A stretch of 64,000 nt of DNA from Limnothrix sp. CACIAM 69d (GTDB lineage Bacteria > Cyanobacteriota > Cyanobacteriia > CACIAM-69d): assembly GCA_001913845.2 (NCBI GenBank), contig MKGP02000020.1, forward strand, positions 1 through 64,000. Reading direction: 5' to 3'. Under the pieces are notes generated by a model. That model was given only the letters and a program-made list of their open reading frames with translations. It ran no database searches and had not been told where the DNA came from. Below, one piece after another: positions 55,504 to 63,852 of the stretch; the stretch's first letter is position 1; every line of letters begins with the position of its first letter. Made by a program: the position numbers and the translations under genes.

Positions 55504-56541
55504 TCAATGGATGGTGATGGGGCTTCCCTTTTGCTGCATCGACAGACATGCTGCTTCGAGGATTTTGACAGCCCTTAATCCCTCTTCTCCAGCAGTTTTG
55601 GGCTTTTGCTGATGGTCTATACAGTTTAGCAAATGATCAATTTCGACATACAGAGCCTCAAATGGCTCCAGCTTCGGGGCCCACATGTCTCCAGTCCTGT
55701 AACCAACTAGCTGCTGATAGCGGTCAGCAGTACTAGAGTTTTCACTAACTGTAATACCCCGATCATACACCTTGATCTTTTCGCTTGGCTCTAGATCATT
55801 ATAGATAATAGTCTTGTCACTTCCTCCCAGAATAGTTTGTCGTATCTTGACTGGAGCAAGCCAGCTTACGTGTATATGCGCAATGGTAGTGCCCGAGAAA
55901 AACAAGGTCATGTAGGCGGATGTTTCAGGACTACCTTTGATATGAGCCACCCCAGTTGCGGATACAGCCAATGGCTTATCTGGTAGAATTGTATTTATGA
56001 TGGCCAAGTCATGAACAGCTAGATCCCACAAAACATTGACATCAGGCTGAATGATACCTAGGTTAACTCGAACCGAATCATAGTAGTACAAGCTCCCTAA
56101 ATGGCCATCAGCAACCAACTCGCTCATTTTAACAACGGCGCTTGTATACGCAAACGTATGATCCACCATCAAGATCAGATTTCGTTTGTCAGCCTCTTCG
56201 ATTAGATGTAATACTTGCTGGCTAGTATTTGCAATTGGCTTTTCAACTAAAACGTGTTTGTTTGCTAGTAAGGCTTGTAAAGCCAACTCATAGTGAGTAG
56301 ACACAGGTGTCGCGATTGCAACTACATCAATCTCAGGTGATTTCAAAATGTCTCTGTAGTTGAGGGTGGTTTTGATATTAGGGTAGTAGTCCACCACAGA
56401 CATTAAACGTTTAGGATTCAGGTCGCTGACCGCAATCACCTTAGACTGTGGATGGTTGTGGAAGTTACGAACTAAATTGGGGCCCCAATAGCCATATCCA
56501 ATAACTCCAACTCCAATTTGACCTACTGAATCTTTAGGCAT
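55504..56541 (-). CDS. Gfo/Idh/MocA-family NAD(P)-dependent oxidoreductase
   Basis: A 345-residue enzyme. The Rossmann motif GVGVIGYGYWGPNLVRNFH is at residues 9-27, IDVVAIATPVSTHYELALQALL near 71, catalytic EKPIA near 99, and DLAVHDLAIIN near 170 with the metal- or substrate-linked His. Relatives in this context oxidise the 3-hydroxyl of a UDP-sugar (WlbA-type UDP-GlcNAcA 3-dehydrogenase) so that the aminotransferase downstream can act. No membrane segment. It starts at ATG 56541, 8 bases after the acyltransferase gene, so the two are cotranscribed. The exact sugar is unknown. Confidence 0.88.
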   Translation of the reverse strand: MPKDSVGQIGVGVIGYGYWGPNLVRNFHNHPQSKVIAVSDLNPKRLMSVVDYYPNIKTTLNYRDILKSPEIDVVAIATPVSTHYELALQALLANKHVLVEKPIANTSQQVLHLIEEADKRNLILMVDHTFAYTSAVVKMSELVADGHLGSLYYYDSVRVNLGIIQPDVNVLWDLAVHDLAIINTILPDKPLAVSATGVAHIKGSPETSAYMTLFFSGTTIAHIHVSWLAPVKIRQTILGGSDKTIIYNDLEPSEKIKVYDRGITVSENSSTADRYQQLVGYRTGDMWAPKLEPFEALYVEIDHLLNCIDHQQKPKTAGEEGLRAVKILEAACLSMQQKGSPITIH

Positions 56542-56549
56542 CTTTAAAT

Positions 56550-57029
56550 TTAAACTCCCTTTTCTCTAACATCCCCGATGACCACAGATGGCACCCCTGC
56601 GACAATGGCATAAGGTGGAACATCTCTGATCACAACAGACCCTGCACCAACAATTGCATGCTCCCCTATTACCGCTCCACATCGAATAGTCGCGTTACTA
56701 CCAATAGAAGCTCCATGCTTAACGATTGTTTCAACAAGATTCCAATCTTCATCCGTTTTGAGACTTCCATTGACCGTAGCGCGGGGGTATAGGTCGTTAG
56801 TAAACATGACTCCATGTCCTATCAGTACCTCATCTTCAATAATTACGCCTTCACATATAAAGGAGTGAGAGGATATCTTGCAGCATCGACCAATCTTGAC
56901 TCCTTTTTGTATCTCAACAAAAGCTCCTATTTTTGTCTCCGATCCGACTATACATCCGTAAAGATTGACCAAATTTGGATGGTATATTAGTACGCCGGTA
57001 TTCAAGATTACGTCTGATGCCACGGGCAT
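56550..57029 (-). CDS. Hexapeptide-repeat N-acyltransferase (WlbB-like)
   Basis: A 159-residue left-handed beta-helix acyltransferase: VNLYGCIVGSETKIGAFVEIQKGVKIG near 23, SHSFICEGVIIEDEVLIGHGVMFTND near 55 with a candidate catalytic His, then KHGASIGSNATIRCGAVIGEHAIVGAGSVVIRDVPPYAIVAGVPSVVIGD. Length and wording fit WlbB/WbpD-type enzymes that acetylate the 3-amino group of a UDP-sugar. It is the first gene of the tight run with the oxidoreductase and aminotransferase, matching the oxidise-transaminate-acetylate order. Start ATG 57029. Confidence 0.87.
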   Translation of the reverse strand: MPVASDVILNTGVLIYHPNLVNLYGCIVGSETKIGAFVEIQKGVKIGRCCKISSHSFICEGVIIEDEVLIGHGVMFTNDLYPRATVNGSLKTDEDWNLVETIVKHGASIGSNATIRCGAVIGEHAIVGAGSVVIRDVPPYAIVAGVPSVVIGDVREKGV

Positions 57030-57499
57030 GATGAAAGACCTTTAGACACTAGATAGTAGTTCTAAAATATTAGCAGAATTTCGCATGAAAGTGTTAAGAA
57101 CTAAACGAGCAAGAGCTAAATTGTGGATTGAGCCTATAGCGAAGCAAGACGGGATAGATCTTGGATACAAAAATTGTACGGCGCGCGGAAATAGGCTGTC
57201 CAAAATTGCACTGTCAGATATTTTGTCGTTAGGCAACCCCTGTGAAGTGACGATTCTGTAGCGCAAGACCGTTTACCTAGAAGCGCATACAGCCCTTACC
57301 TCGCTTACTAAGCACAGTAGCCTGTTAAGATGGACATTGCCCACTGAATCATTGCTTCATGGCATCTGTGATATGGTGTGCCAATTGTTTTAGGTAAAGG
57401 CTGTGTTGCCACTAAAAAAACGGTAAGCAGCACTATTCCTCATTGTATTAATTTCACGGTATTAATTTCACGTGAGACAAGAAGCCTGTATGACTAGGT
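57030..57499. other. 470-base gap upstream of the sugar-nucleotide cassette
   Basis: AT-rich and without HIP1. A 13-base direct repeat GTATTAATTTCAC occurs at 57445-57457 and 57459-57471. A minus-strand frame of 74 codons at 57042-57266 has no recognisable content. The promoter for the 57029 gene should be here. The gap could also be the scar of an older insertion, but no terminal repeats are visible. Confidence 0.4.
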
Positions 57500-59392
57500 T
57501 TACCCATGGACACCGTGAGGCAGTTCCACAGACATTGCAGCCAATGAGGTCAAAAGATCACCAATGTCTACCACGATATCTTCTAGATCATTAAAAGGAT
57601 AAGTACCGCCACTGGCTAAGTAGTCAGATACTGAGCGACCAATCAAGTATTGATATACAAGGCCACGTTGATTAGCCAATGCCCAGTAATACTGTTGTCT
57701 GTACCTATGGGGGAAAATTTCTAAAACTTTCGTGCCTGGTTGGCAGAATACCAGATTTGTTAGCCCAGCACCATGGGGGGCAACTACAACTTCTGCGCCA
57801 GCAAGCAGATTGGCTTGCTGACATATTGACAACTCACCAAGTGAAATGCTAGCAAATCCGAGATTCTTCAAAGATTCTTGTACCTGTTCATCATTTAAAA
57901 CTCTTCTGTATCGGGCTTCTGAGCGACTCAAATATAGATACTTGGGTAGGCTGTCTTTGATCTCTTCCGGGTCTTCGTTTCTTAAGAAGAGAGATCTGAT
58001 CAAGGTACACGTCGCCTTGTCAAACACTGGCCAGTGTTTTAGTGGTGATGGTACTATTAATCGATCTGCTTGTAGATGAGTCCCTGTTGAATTTTGAATA
58101 ATTTTTGACTCTGGAATTCTCAATGCAGAAATTGTTTCAGCCTGAAAGTTAGACTGTATAGGATCAAGAAGAAAAGCATCAAAGCTATCCCAACCTGAAC
58201 CAAATTGATTTAGTAGGCCTGCTCGGGCTACAAACTCAAACATCCAATGGCAGTAATTATTGGAGTAGCGAATTGATAAGACTGCTAGTGTGCCAGCAAA
58301 TTTCTGTTTTTCTGGCAGGTAATTAGAGGACGCAACCAATCCTGAATTGCCATAAGAAAGGTCTTCAATCAATTCTTGTGATGAGGACAGAACTGCAGTC
58401 GTGCTTGGATCAGACCAAACAGTTCCCTGATCTACGAAAGCAATTCCTTGGGCACCATACTCCCAAACCCCGCCAACCATTGAATGAAAGTATTGAGGCT
58501 TGATGCTTTGCGCTGGAGGCGCATAAATCTTTTGCTGATTTGAGCAAGTGTGGAAAACAACATTCTGTGGTTGCTTTTCAAGAAATGTCAGTGCGATTTT
58601 TTTTGCATCGACAGCAAATTCAAATATTACATGAAGCGGTATCATACCCACAGAGCAACTGGCCGCATCTTCATCTCTGCCAAGCTGTTCAAGAGCTGTT
58701 CGAAGAAAATCAAATAATCCTGGCAAGCTGGGCTGATGCTGTAAGCAGAATATTGCTAGGCTGATGGCATGACTATAGTCTTTTTGATCGATAAATTTAT
58801 TAATTGCTGCGTAGCAAATATTGGCTGCACTTAGGTGGTGAGGACTCCGTCGAATAGTTTCTAGGGCATAGCTTAAGGATAGTTCGGTATAGCCCTTTTT
58901 GCATAAATCAAGAAGATCATAAGAAATCAGAGGGCAATTCCAAGAGATTTTGAGAGCTTTTGTATGATGCTGAATTGATTTAGTGAAATCTCCTTGGCTG
59001 TATAATAAGTTCCCCAAACCCCAGTGCGCAGGAGTATAATCTGCTCGTTTCTCCAACGCTTGATGATATGCTTCAATAGCCTGATCTAAAAAACCTAGCT
59101 CATGATAAAAAGTTGCAAGCAAGTAGTAATTGTCTCCATTTTGAGGATCTAAAAAGATTGCTTTTTTATATGAAGACTCCGCCAGCTCAGGATGAGACCC
59201 CCATACTTGGTATGAAAGCCCTAAAAGCTGATAGGCTTTCGGCAATTGAGGATATAAATTTATAGCCTGCCTACAAAACTCTACTGCTTCGGACGGGCAA
59301 CCCTTATCCAAAAAAATCTGGGCCAGCTTTAGACAATCTTCTATTGACAAGGAATTATAGAAAAAAAAGTTTCGGGGTAAAGTTGTCTCCAT
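57500..59392 (-). CDS. TPR-GT61 (DUF563) glycosyltransferase, second copy
   Basis: A 630-residue protein with about five tetratricopeptide repeats in residues 15-200 (CLKLAQIFLDKGCPSEAVEFCRQAINLYPQLP, KKAIFLDPQNGDNYYLLATFYHELGFLDQAIEAYHQAL) and a GT61 domain from about 360 to 600. The latter has SIRYSNNYCHWMFEFVARAGLL near 375, LYLSRSEARYRRVLNDEQV near 490 and VVAPHGAGLTNLVFCQPGTKVLEIFP near 540. It has the same architecture as the gene at 40441-42189 but differs in base composition, being AT-rich and HIP1-free. ATG 59392 is chosen over TTG 59410 and GTG 59407. It is the most upstream gene of the minus-strand locus. Confidence 0.87.
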   Translation of the reverse strand: METTLPRNFFFYNSLSIEDCLKLAQIFLDKGCPSEAVEFCRQAINLYPQLPKAYQLLGLSYQVWGSHPELAESSYKKAIFLDPQNGDNYYLLATFYHELGFLDQAIEAYHQALEKRADYTPAHWGLGNLLYSQGDFTKSIQHHTKALKISWNCPLISYDLLDLCKKGYTELSLSYALETIRRSPHHLSAANICYAAINKFIDQKDYSHAISLAIFCLQHQPSLPGLFDFLRTALEQLGRDEDAASCSVGMIPLHVIFEFAVDAKKIALTFLEKQPQNVVFHTCSNQQKIYAPPAQSIKPQYFHSMVGGVWEYGAQGIAFVDQGTVWSDPSTTAVLSSSQELIEDLSYGNSGLVASSNYLPEKQKFAGTLAVLSIRYSNNYCHWMFEFVARAGLLNQFGSGWDSFDAFLLDPIQSNFQAETISALRIPESKIIQNSTGTHLQADRLIVPSPLKHWPVFDKATCTLIRSLFLRNEDPEEIKDSLPKYLYLSRSEARYRRVLNDEQVQESLKNLGFASISLGELSICQQANLLAGAEVVVAPHGAGLTNLVFCQPGTKVLEIFPHRYRQQYYWALANQRGLVYQYLIGRSVSDYLASGGTYPFNDLEDIVVDIGDLLTSLAAMSVELPHGVHG

Positions 59393-59762
59393 ATGTTGAT
59401 TATTCACCAATTTTGAAAGATTAAAGTTTGCAACAGTTCAGGTCTCTTTACGGTTCGATTTTTTAAAATCGGAAGCTATTGAAACTCATAGCCTATATTA
59501 CTAATTCATTTGTGTGCTAGCAACTTATTTTAACAAGAAGCATTTTGTACTTGTATAGAAAGGATTTTAGTTTACTTTAGTAGTAGCTATAAAGTGTCAA
59601 TAACTGAACTGACGGGGTACGAAGTCAGCAGTAATTGTACAGTGATGAGGTATCTCTATACTGCTTCACCACTGACTTTTTCTGCATTTGAGTGGGAGAT
59701 AGATCAAGTTTAGGCGGTTATCAGTGATCGCAAAGTTGGCGGGGGGGGCGTAGCATGGAAGG
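59393..59762. other. Gap between the glycan locus and ldpA
   Basis: AT-rich up to about 59650, then rising in GC towards ldpA. It carries the divergent promoters of the TPR-GT61 gene and ldpA. I see no gene, attachment site or tRNA remnant that would explain how the AT-rich block arrived. Confidence 0.4.
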
Positions 59763-60827
59763 GTGAGTGTTTTTCCTTCGCCGCTGGTTTCATTGCAGTC
59801 GGGGTGCTGGTTCAAGCTGATTTGTGGCGCGAGTTTCCAGCATTTGCCGGCCATCCGGACTCTGGCCCTGGTCTATGGGCTAGCGGGGGCTGACTGTGTG
59901 GATGTGGCTGCGGATCCGGCGGTGATTGCGGCAGCACGATCGAGCTTGGAAGTTGTCCGGTCTCGATCGGGTCGATCGCCCTGGCTAATGGTCAGCCTGA
60001 ACGACGGTGAAGACCCCCACTTTCGCAAAGCCCAGTTTAACCCAACTCAGTGCCCTAGTGATTGTTCTCGGCCCTGCGAGCGGGTTTGTCCGACGGGGGC
60101 GATCGACCTGGGCGGCGTAACTGAAAGCCTTTGCTATGGTTGCGGCCGCTGTTTAAATATTTGCCCGCTGGATTTGATTGGGGCGCGATCGTATGTGTCC
60201 ACCCCCAGTGCGATCGCCTCGGTAGTGTTGCCCCTGGGCGTGGAGGCGATCGAGATCCATACGGTCTCGGGTCGCTATGATGATTTTGCGCGGCTGTGGC
60301 GATCGGTGGAACCCCACCTCGATCGGTTGCAGTTGGTGGCGGTCAGTTGTCCCGATGGCCCGGATTTGGCAGATTACTTGCGATCACTCTACGACCTGAT
60401 GGCTCCCGGCTTGCGAGCGGCCGGTTGCGCCCTGATTTGGCAAACGGACGGGCGGCCCATGAGTGGCGACATTGGCGCAGGGGCAACGCGAGCGGCGATT
60501 GCCCTGGGTCAGAAGGTTTTGCAATTGGGCTTACCCGGCTTTGTGCAGTTAGCCGGGGGCACGAACGATCGCACCGTGCCCAAGCTGCGAGATTTAGATC
60601 TGTTGGGGCCCGATCGCTTGGCTGGTGTGGCCTATGGCAGCTATGCCCGATCGCGCCTGAAACCCGTGACCGATCGGCTAGAGGCCCTGGAACTGGCAGC
60701 GGGCCAAGCCGTGCCGATCGAAACCCAACCGGAATTACTGGCCGAGGCACTGACCTTGGCGAAACCATTGTTTGCTCCGCTCAAAGCTCCCCATGCTCCC
60801 ATTCCGCTGGCAGCGTTGCCGCCTTAG
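59763..60827 (+). CDS. ldpA: LdpA, iron-sulfur protein of circadian light input
   Basis: LdpA (light-dependent period) is a Fe-S protein that in Synechococcus elongatus adjusts the circadian period to light or redox state. The 354 residues match. The N-terminal SLQSGCWFKLICGASFQHLPAIRTLALVYGLAGADCVDVAADPAVI is characteristic, and two 4Fe-4S cysteine clusters follow at about residues 97-131: CPSDCSRPCERVCP and CYGCGRCLNICP. The rest is soluble alpha/beta (AIEIHTVSGRYDDFARLW near 160). The start is GTG 59763, preceded closely by GGAAGG; an upstream ATG at 59755 is out of frame and meets a stop at once. The function in this organism is inferred from the homologue. Confidence 0.9.
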   Translation: MSVFPSPLVSLQSGCWFKLICGASFQHLPAIRTLALVYGLAGADCVDVAADPAVIAAARSSLEVVRSRSGRSPWLMVSLNDGEDPHFRKAQFNPTQCPSDCSRPCERVCPTGAIDLGGVTESLCYGCGRCLNICPLDLIGARSYVSTPSAIASVVLPLGVEAIEIHTVSGRYDDFARLWRSVEPHLDRLQLVAVSCPDGPDLADYLRSLYDLMAPGLRAAGCALIWQTDGRPMSGDIGAGATRAAIALGQKVLQLGLPGFVQLAGGTNDRTVPKLRDLDLLGPDRLAGVAYGSYARSRLKPVTDRLEALELAAGQAVPIETQPELLAEALTLAKPLFAPLKAPHAPIPLAALPP

Positions 60828-60901
60828 CCTGTGGCTAGGTTTGTAGCGTTGCCTTGCTCCGAGTCCAACTTGCCGCGCCCTCTTGCTGTTAATTAGCTCT
60901 T

Positions 60902-62785
60902 ATGGTGATGTTTCCCGATACTGGCGATCGTCCCGTGACTTTGCAAACCGCCCAACAAGTTAAGGAAGGAACTGACTTGGCAGCAATGGCTGATTCCGCT
61001 GGCGCACCGGCTGCGGGCCAAGAGGCGATCGATCTGGGTCGCACCCGCAGCACCGATGACCTGAGCCAACTCCTGGGCATTTTGCCGCCCCACCTGCGGA
61101 AAGTTTTAGAAAATCATACGGATTTAAATCAGTTGGTGGAGGTGGTGATGGACTTTGGGCGGTTGCCCGAGGCCCGCTTCCCCGGTGCGAGGACTGAAAA
61201 TTTGAGCGATAACCCCGTCACCCGCGATGACTTGGACTATGCGGTGGCGCGGGTCGGTCACTTTGGCGGCGACAACCGGGCGGGCATCGAACAAACCCTG
61301 CACCGAATCAGCGCCATCCGCAACCGTCGGGGTGACGTGATCGGCCTCACCTGTCGCGTTGGGCGGGCCGTATTCGGGACGATCGCCACGATTCGCGATT
61401 TGGTGGAAAGTGGCAAGTCGATTTTGATGTTGGGGCGGCCCGGCGTGGGCAAAACCACGGCCCTGCGGGAAATTGCCCGCGTGTTGGCCGATGAGTTGCA
61501 AAAGCGCGTGGTGATTATCGACACCTCCAACGAAATTGCGGGCGATGGGGATGTGCCCCACCCGGCGATCGGGCGGGCCCGGCGGATGCAGGTGGCTGAA
61601 CCGGAATTGCAGCACAAGGTGATGATCGAGGCGGTGGAAAACCACATGCCGCAGGTGATCGTAATTGACGAAATCGGCACGGAGCTAGAAGCCCTGGCGG
61701 CCCGGACGATCGCCGAACGCGGGGTGCAACTGGTGGGCACGGCCCACGGCAACCAGTTGGCGAACTTGATCAAAAACCCGACCCTCTCGGATTTGGTCGG
61801 CGGCATCCAGTCCGTGACCTTGGGCGATGAAGAGGCCCGGCGGCGCGGCTCCCAAAAAACCGTCTTGGAGCGCAAGGCCCCGCCGACCTTTGAGGTAGCG
61901 GTGGAAATGCAGGAGCGCAGCCGCTGGGTGGTGCATGAAGATGTGGCCACCACGGTGGACTCCCTGTTGCGCGGGCGGATTCCCGAGCGGCAGGTACGCA
62001 CGATCAGCGACACGGGTAAGGTGACGATTACCCACGAGCTGCCGGAAGCGGAAACGGCGGGCCCCGATCGCTCCCTGGCCCCGGTCGGGCGCAATGGGGG
62101 CCCCAGCAAGGGCGATCGCGGCTGGCGATCGAGTGGGCAAATGACCCCGGTGCCGCCCAGTCGCCGGGCCGTGGTGCCCTTGGGAGCTGCCACGCCCCAC
62201 GAGGAATTCGCCCAATTGCTCGATCGCACAGACTACAGCCCCCGGGCGATCGACGAAACCGACGACCTGAAGCAAAACGGCTATCTCTATGTCTATCCCT
62301 ACGCCGTCAGCCGTCACCAGTTGGAGCAGGCGATTCGGTTGCTGAATTTGCCGGTGGTTTTGACCAAGGAACTGGACACGGCTGATGCGGTGCTGGCCCT
62401 GCGCACCCACTTGAAAAATCACACTAAACTGCGTCACCTGGCCAAAACTCGCCAACTGCCGATCTACATCCTGAAGTCCAACAGCACGGCCCACATTGCC
62501 CGCACCCTGCGCCGAATCCTGAAGCTGGACGACGAGGGCGGCGAAGTGGAACCGGTGGATCTGCGGTTGTTTGCGGACAATGCCAGCGATGACGAGCTGG
62601 AAGCCCTCGAAGAAGCGCGGCTGGCGGTGGAAAACATCGTGATTCCTAAGGGGCAGCCGGTGGAGTTATTGCCGCGATCGGCCCATGTGCGCAAAATGCA
62701 GCACGAGCTAATCGAGCATTACAAGCTCACCTCCACCAGCTTTGGCGAAGAACCCAACCGCCGTCTACGGATCTTCCCGGCTTAG
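60902..62785 (+). CDS. R3H-domain P-loop ATPase (Ycf45-like)
   Basis: A 627-residue protein related to the plastid-encoded Ycf45 and to SpoIIIAA-like ATPases. An N-terminal helical part (1-165, LLGILPPHLRKVLENHTDLNQLVEVVMDFGRLPEARF) precedes the ATPase: Walker A GRPGVGKTT near 178, VVIIDTSNEIAGDGDVPHPAIGRARRMQV near 200, and Walker B VIVIDEIGTELEA near 250. A linker (about 385-440) leads to a region AYPYAVSRHQLEQAIRLLNLPVVLTKEL near 460 and a C-terminal R3H single-stranded nucleic-acid binding domain (SAHVRKMQHELIEHYKLTSTSFGEEPNRRLRIF, 590-627). Role unknown, possibly RNA- or DNA-linked. ATG 60902 opens 74 bases after ldpA, so the two genes may share a transcript. Confidence 0.88.
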   Translation: MVMFPDTGDRPVTLQTAQQVKEGTDLAAMADSAGAPAAGQEAIDLGRTRSTDDLSQLLGILPPHLRKVLENHTDLNQLVEVVMDFGRLPEARFPGARTENLSDNPVTRDDLDYAVARVGHFGGDNRAGIEQTLHRISAIRNRRGDVIGLTCRVGRAVFGTIATIRDLVESGKSILMLGRPGVGKTTALREIARVLADELQKRVVIIDTSNEIAGDGDVPHPAIGRARRMQVAEPELQHKVMIEAVENHMPQVIVIDEIGTELEALAARTIAERGVQLVGTAHGNQLANLIKNPTLSDLVGGIQSVTLGDEEARRRGSQKTVLERKAPPTFEVAVEMQERSRWVVHEDVATTVDSLLRGRIPERQVRTISDTGKVTITHELPEAETAGPDRSLAPVGRNGGPSKGDRGWRSSGQMTPVPPSRRAVVPLGAATPHEEFAQLLDRTDYSPRAIDETDDLKQNGYLYVYPYAVSRHQLEQAIRLLNLPVVLTKELDTADAVLALRTHLKNHTKLRHLAKTRQLPIYILKSNSTAHIARTLRRILKLDDEGGEVEPVDLRLFADNASDDELEALEEARLAVENIVIPKGQPVELLPRSAHVRKMQHELIEHYKLTSTSFGEEPNRRLRIFPA

Positions 62786-62880
62786 GACAGGCGGTCAAAT
62801 CGCCCAAAACCCTGATTCCATCGTCACGCAATCACGAGGAACCAAGGAGCAACAGGCGATCATCACAGAAGATCATCACA

Positions 62881-62936
62881 GACAAGGGGCTTAAGCCCCT
62901 TGTTACAGCAATTGGGGCTTGTTACAGCAATTGGGG
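62881..62936. repeat. Perfect palindrome plus a 19-bp tandem duplication
   Basis: ACAAGGGGCTTAAGCCCCTTGT (62882-62903) is a perfect 22-base palindrome. It is followed by two copies of TTGTTACAGCAATTGGGGC that run to 62936. The left half GACAAGGGGCTT is the word shared with 13902, 63853 and 63989. It could act as a transcript end after the R3H ATPase, but there is no T-run. Confidence 0.75.
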
Positions 62937-63053
62937 CGAGGATTGATCATCAGTCTCCTCAGCAAATGACCGTAAATCAATCACTGTTGATTAACCCCGA
63001 AAATTCAAACCGGCCTCAAAAAAACACAAAAAACCAATTCGAGTGCTTAACCT

Positions 63054-63806
63054 ATGGCTCTCTCTCGTCGTGCGCTAATTCGGCAATCCTTGGCTGCGGC
63101 TGCGGGCTTCACCCTGGCTGATTGGCTGCTGTGGGGGCAAGATCGGGCGATCGCCGCCCCGATCGCCCAAACCACCCCGACCGTACCCGAAATTTTCAAA
63201 GTGCCGCCCTTGCCCTACGCCTACGACGCACTGCAACCGACGATCGATCGGGAAACGATGGAGTTTCACCACGACAAGCACCACGCCGCCTATGTCAAAA
63301 ACTTGAATACCGCGATCGCGCCTTACCCCGAGCTGCATCGAAAGCCGATCGAGGATCTGATCAGCAATCTCGACGCGCTGCCCGCCGACATTCGCGCCGC
63401 CGTTCGCAACAATGGCGGCGGTCACGACAACCACAGCCTATTTTGGGAAAGCATGGCCCCCAACGCGGGCGGCCAACCCACGGGGGCGATCGCCCGGGCC
63501 ATTACAGACACCTTTGGCAGCTTTGAAGCCATGCAAACCGCATTCAATCAAGCAGGAGCCAAGCGCTTTGGCAGTGGCTGGGCTTGGCTAGTGCTCGATC
63601 GCCAAGGAAAACTCACCGTCACCAGCACCGCCAACCAGGACAGCCCGCGTATGGAAGGCCAAATTCCCCTGCTCGGCAATGATGTTTGGGAACATGCCTA
63701 CTACTTGAACTATCGCAACCGGCGCGATCAGTATCTCCAGCAGTGGTGGAATGTGGTGAACTGGCCGGTAATTAACCAGCGCTACGAAGCCGCTCAAGCC
63801 CCTTAA
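63054..63806 (+). CDS. sodA: Manganese/iron superoxide dismutase, Tat-exported
   Basis: A 250-residue superoxide dismutase that converts superoxide to peroxide and oxygen. A twin-arginine signal ([16 protein letters not shown] at 4-19, cleavage near AIA-AP about 34-36) directs the folded metalloenzyme to periplasm or thylakoid lumen. The mature part begins near [16 protein letters not shown]. Metal ligands are in order: His in [12 protein letters not shown], His in [16 protein letters not shown], and Asp plus His in [13 protein letters not shown]; wording [11 protein letters not shown] and TANQDSP favours Mn over Fe. ATG 63054 follows ATTCGAGTGCTTAACCT, without a strong ribosome binding site. 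It is probably monocistronic. Confidence 0.93.
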   Translation: MALSRRALIRQSLAAAAGFTLADWLLWGQDRAIAAPIAQTTPTVPEIFKVPPLPYAYDALQPTIDRETMEFHHDKHHAAYVKNLNTAIAPYPELHRKPIEDLISNLDALPADIRAAVRNNGGGHDNHSLFWESMAPNAGGQPTGAIARAITDTFGSFEAMQTAFNQAGAKRFGSGWAWLVLDRQGKLTVTSTANQDSPRMEGQIPLLGNDVWEHAYYLNYRNRRDQYLQQWWNVVNWPVINQRYEAAQAP

Positions 63807-63852
63807 ACCTCACAGATCGCAGCGCATTGATTTTCCATGCCCCAGCCGTCAG

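Noticed and set aside
57042-57266. 74-codon minus-strand frame, possible transposase scrap
   Set aside because: No recognisable transposase motif, no inverted repeats at the edges and no ribosome binding site.
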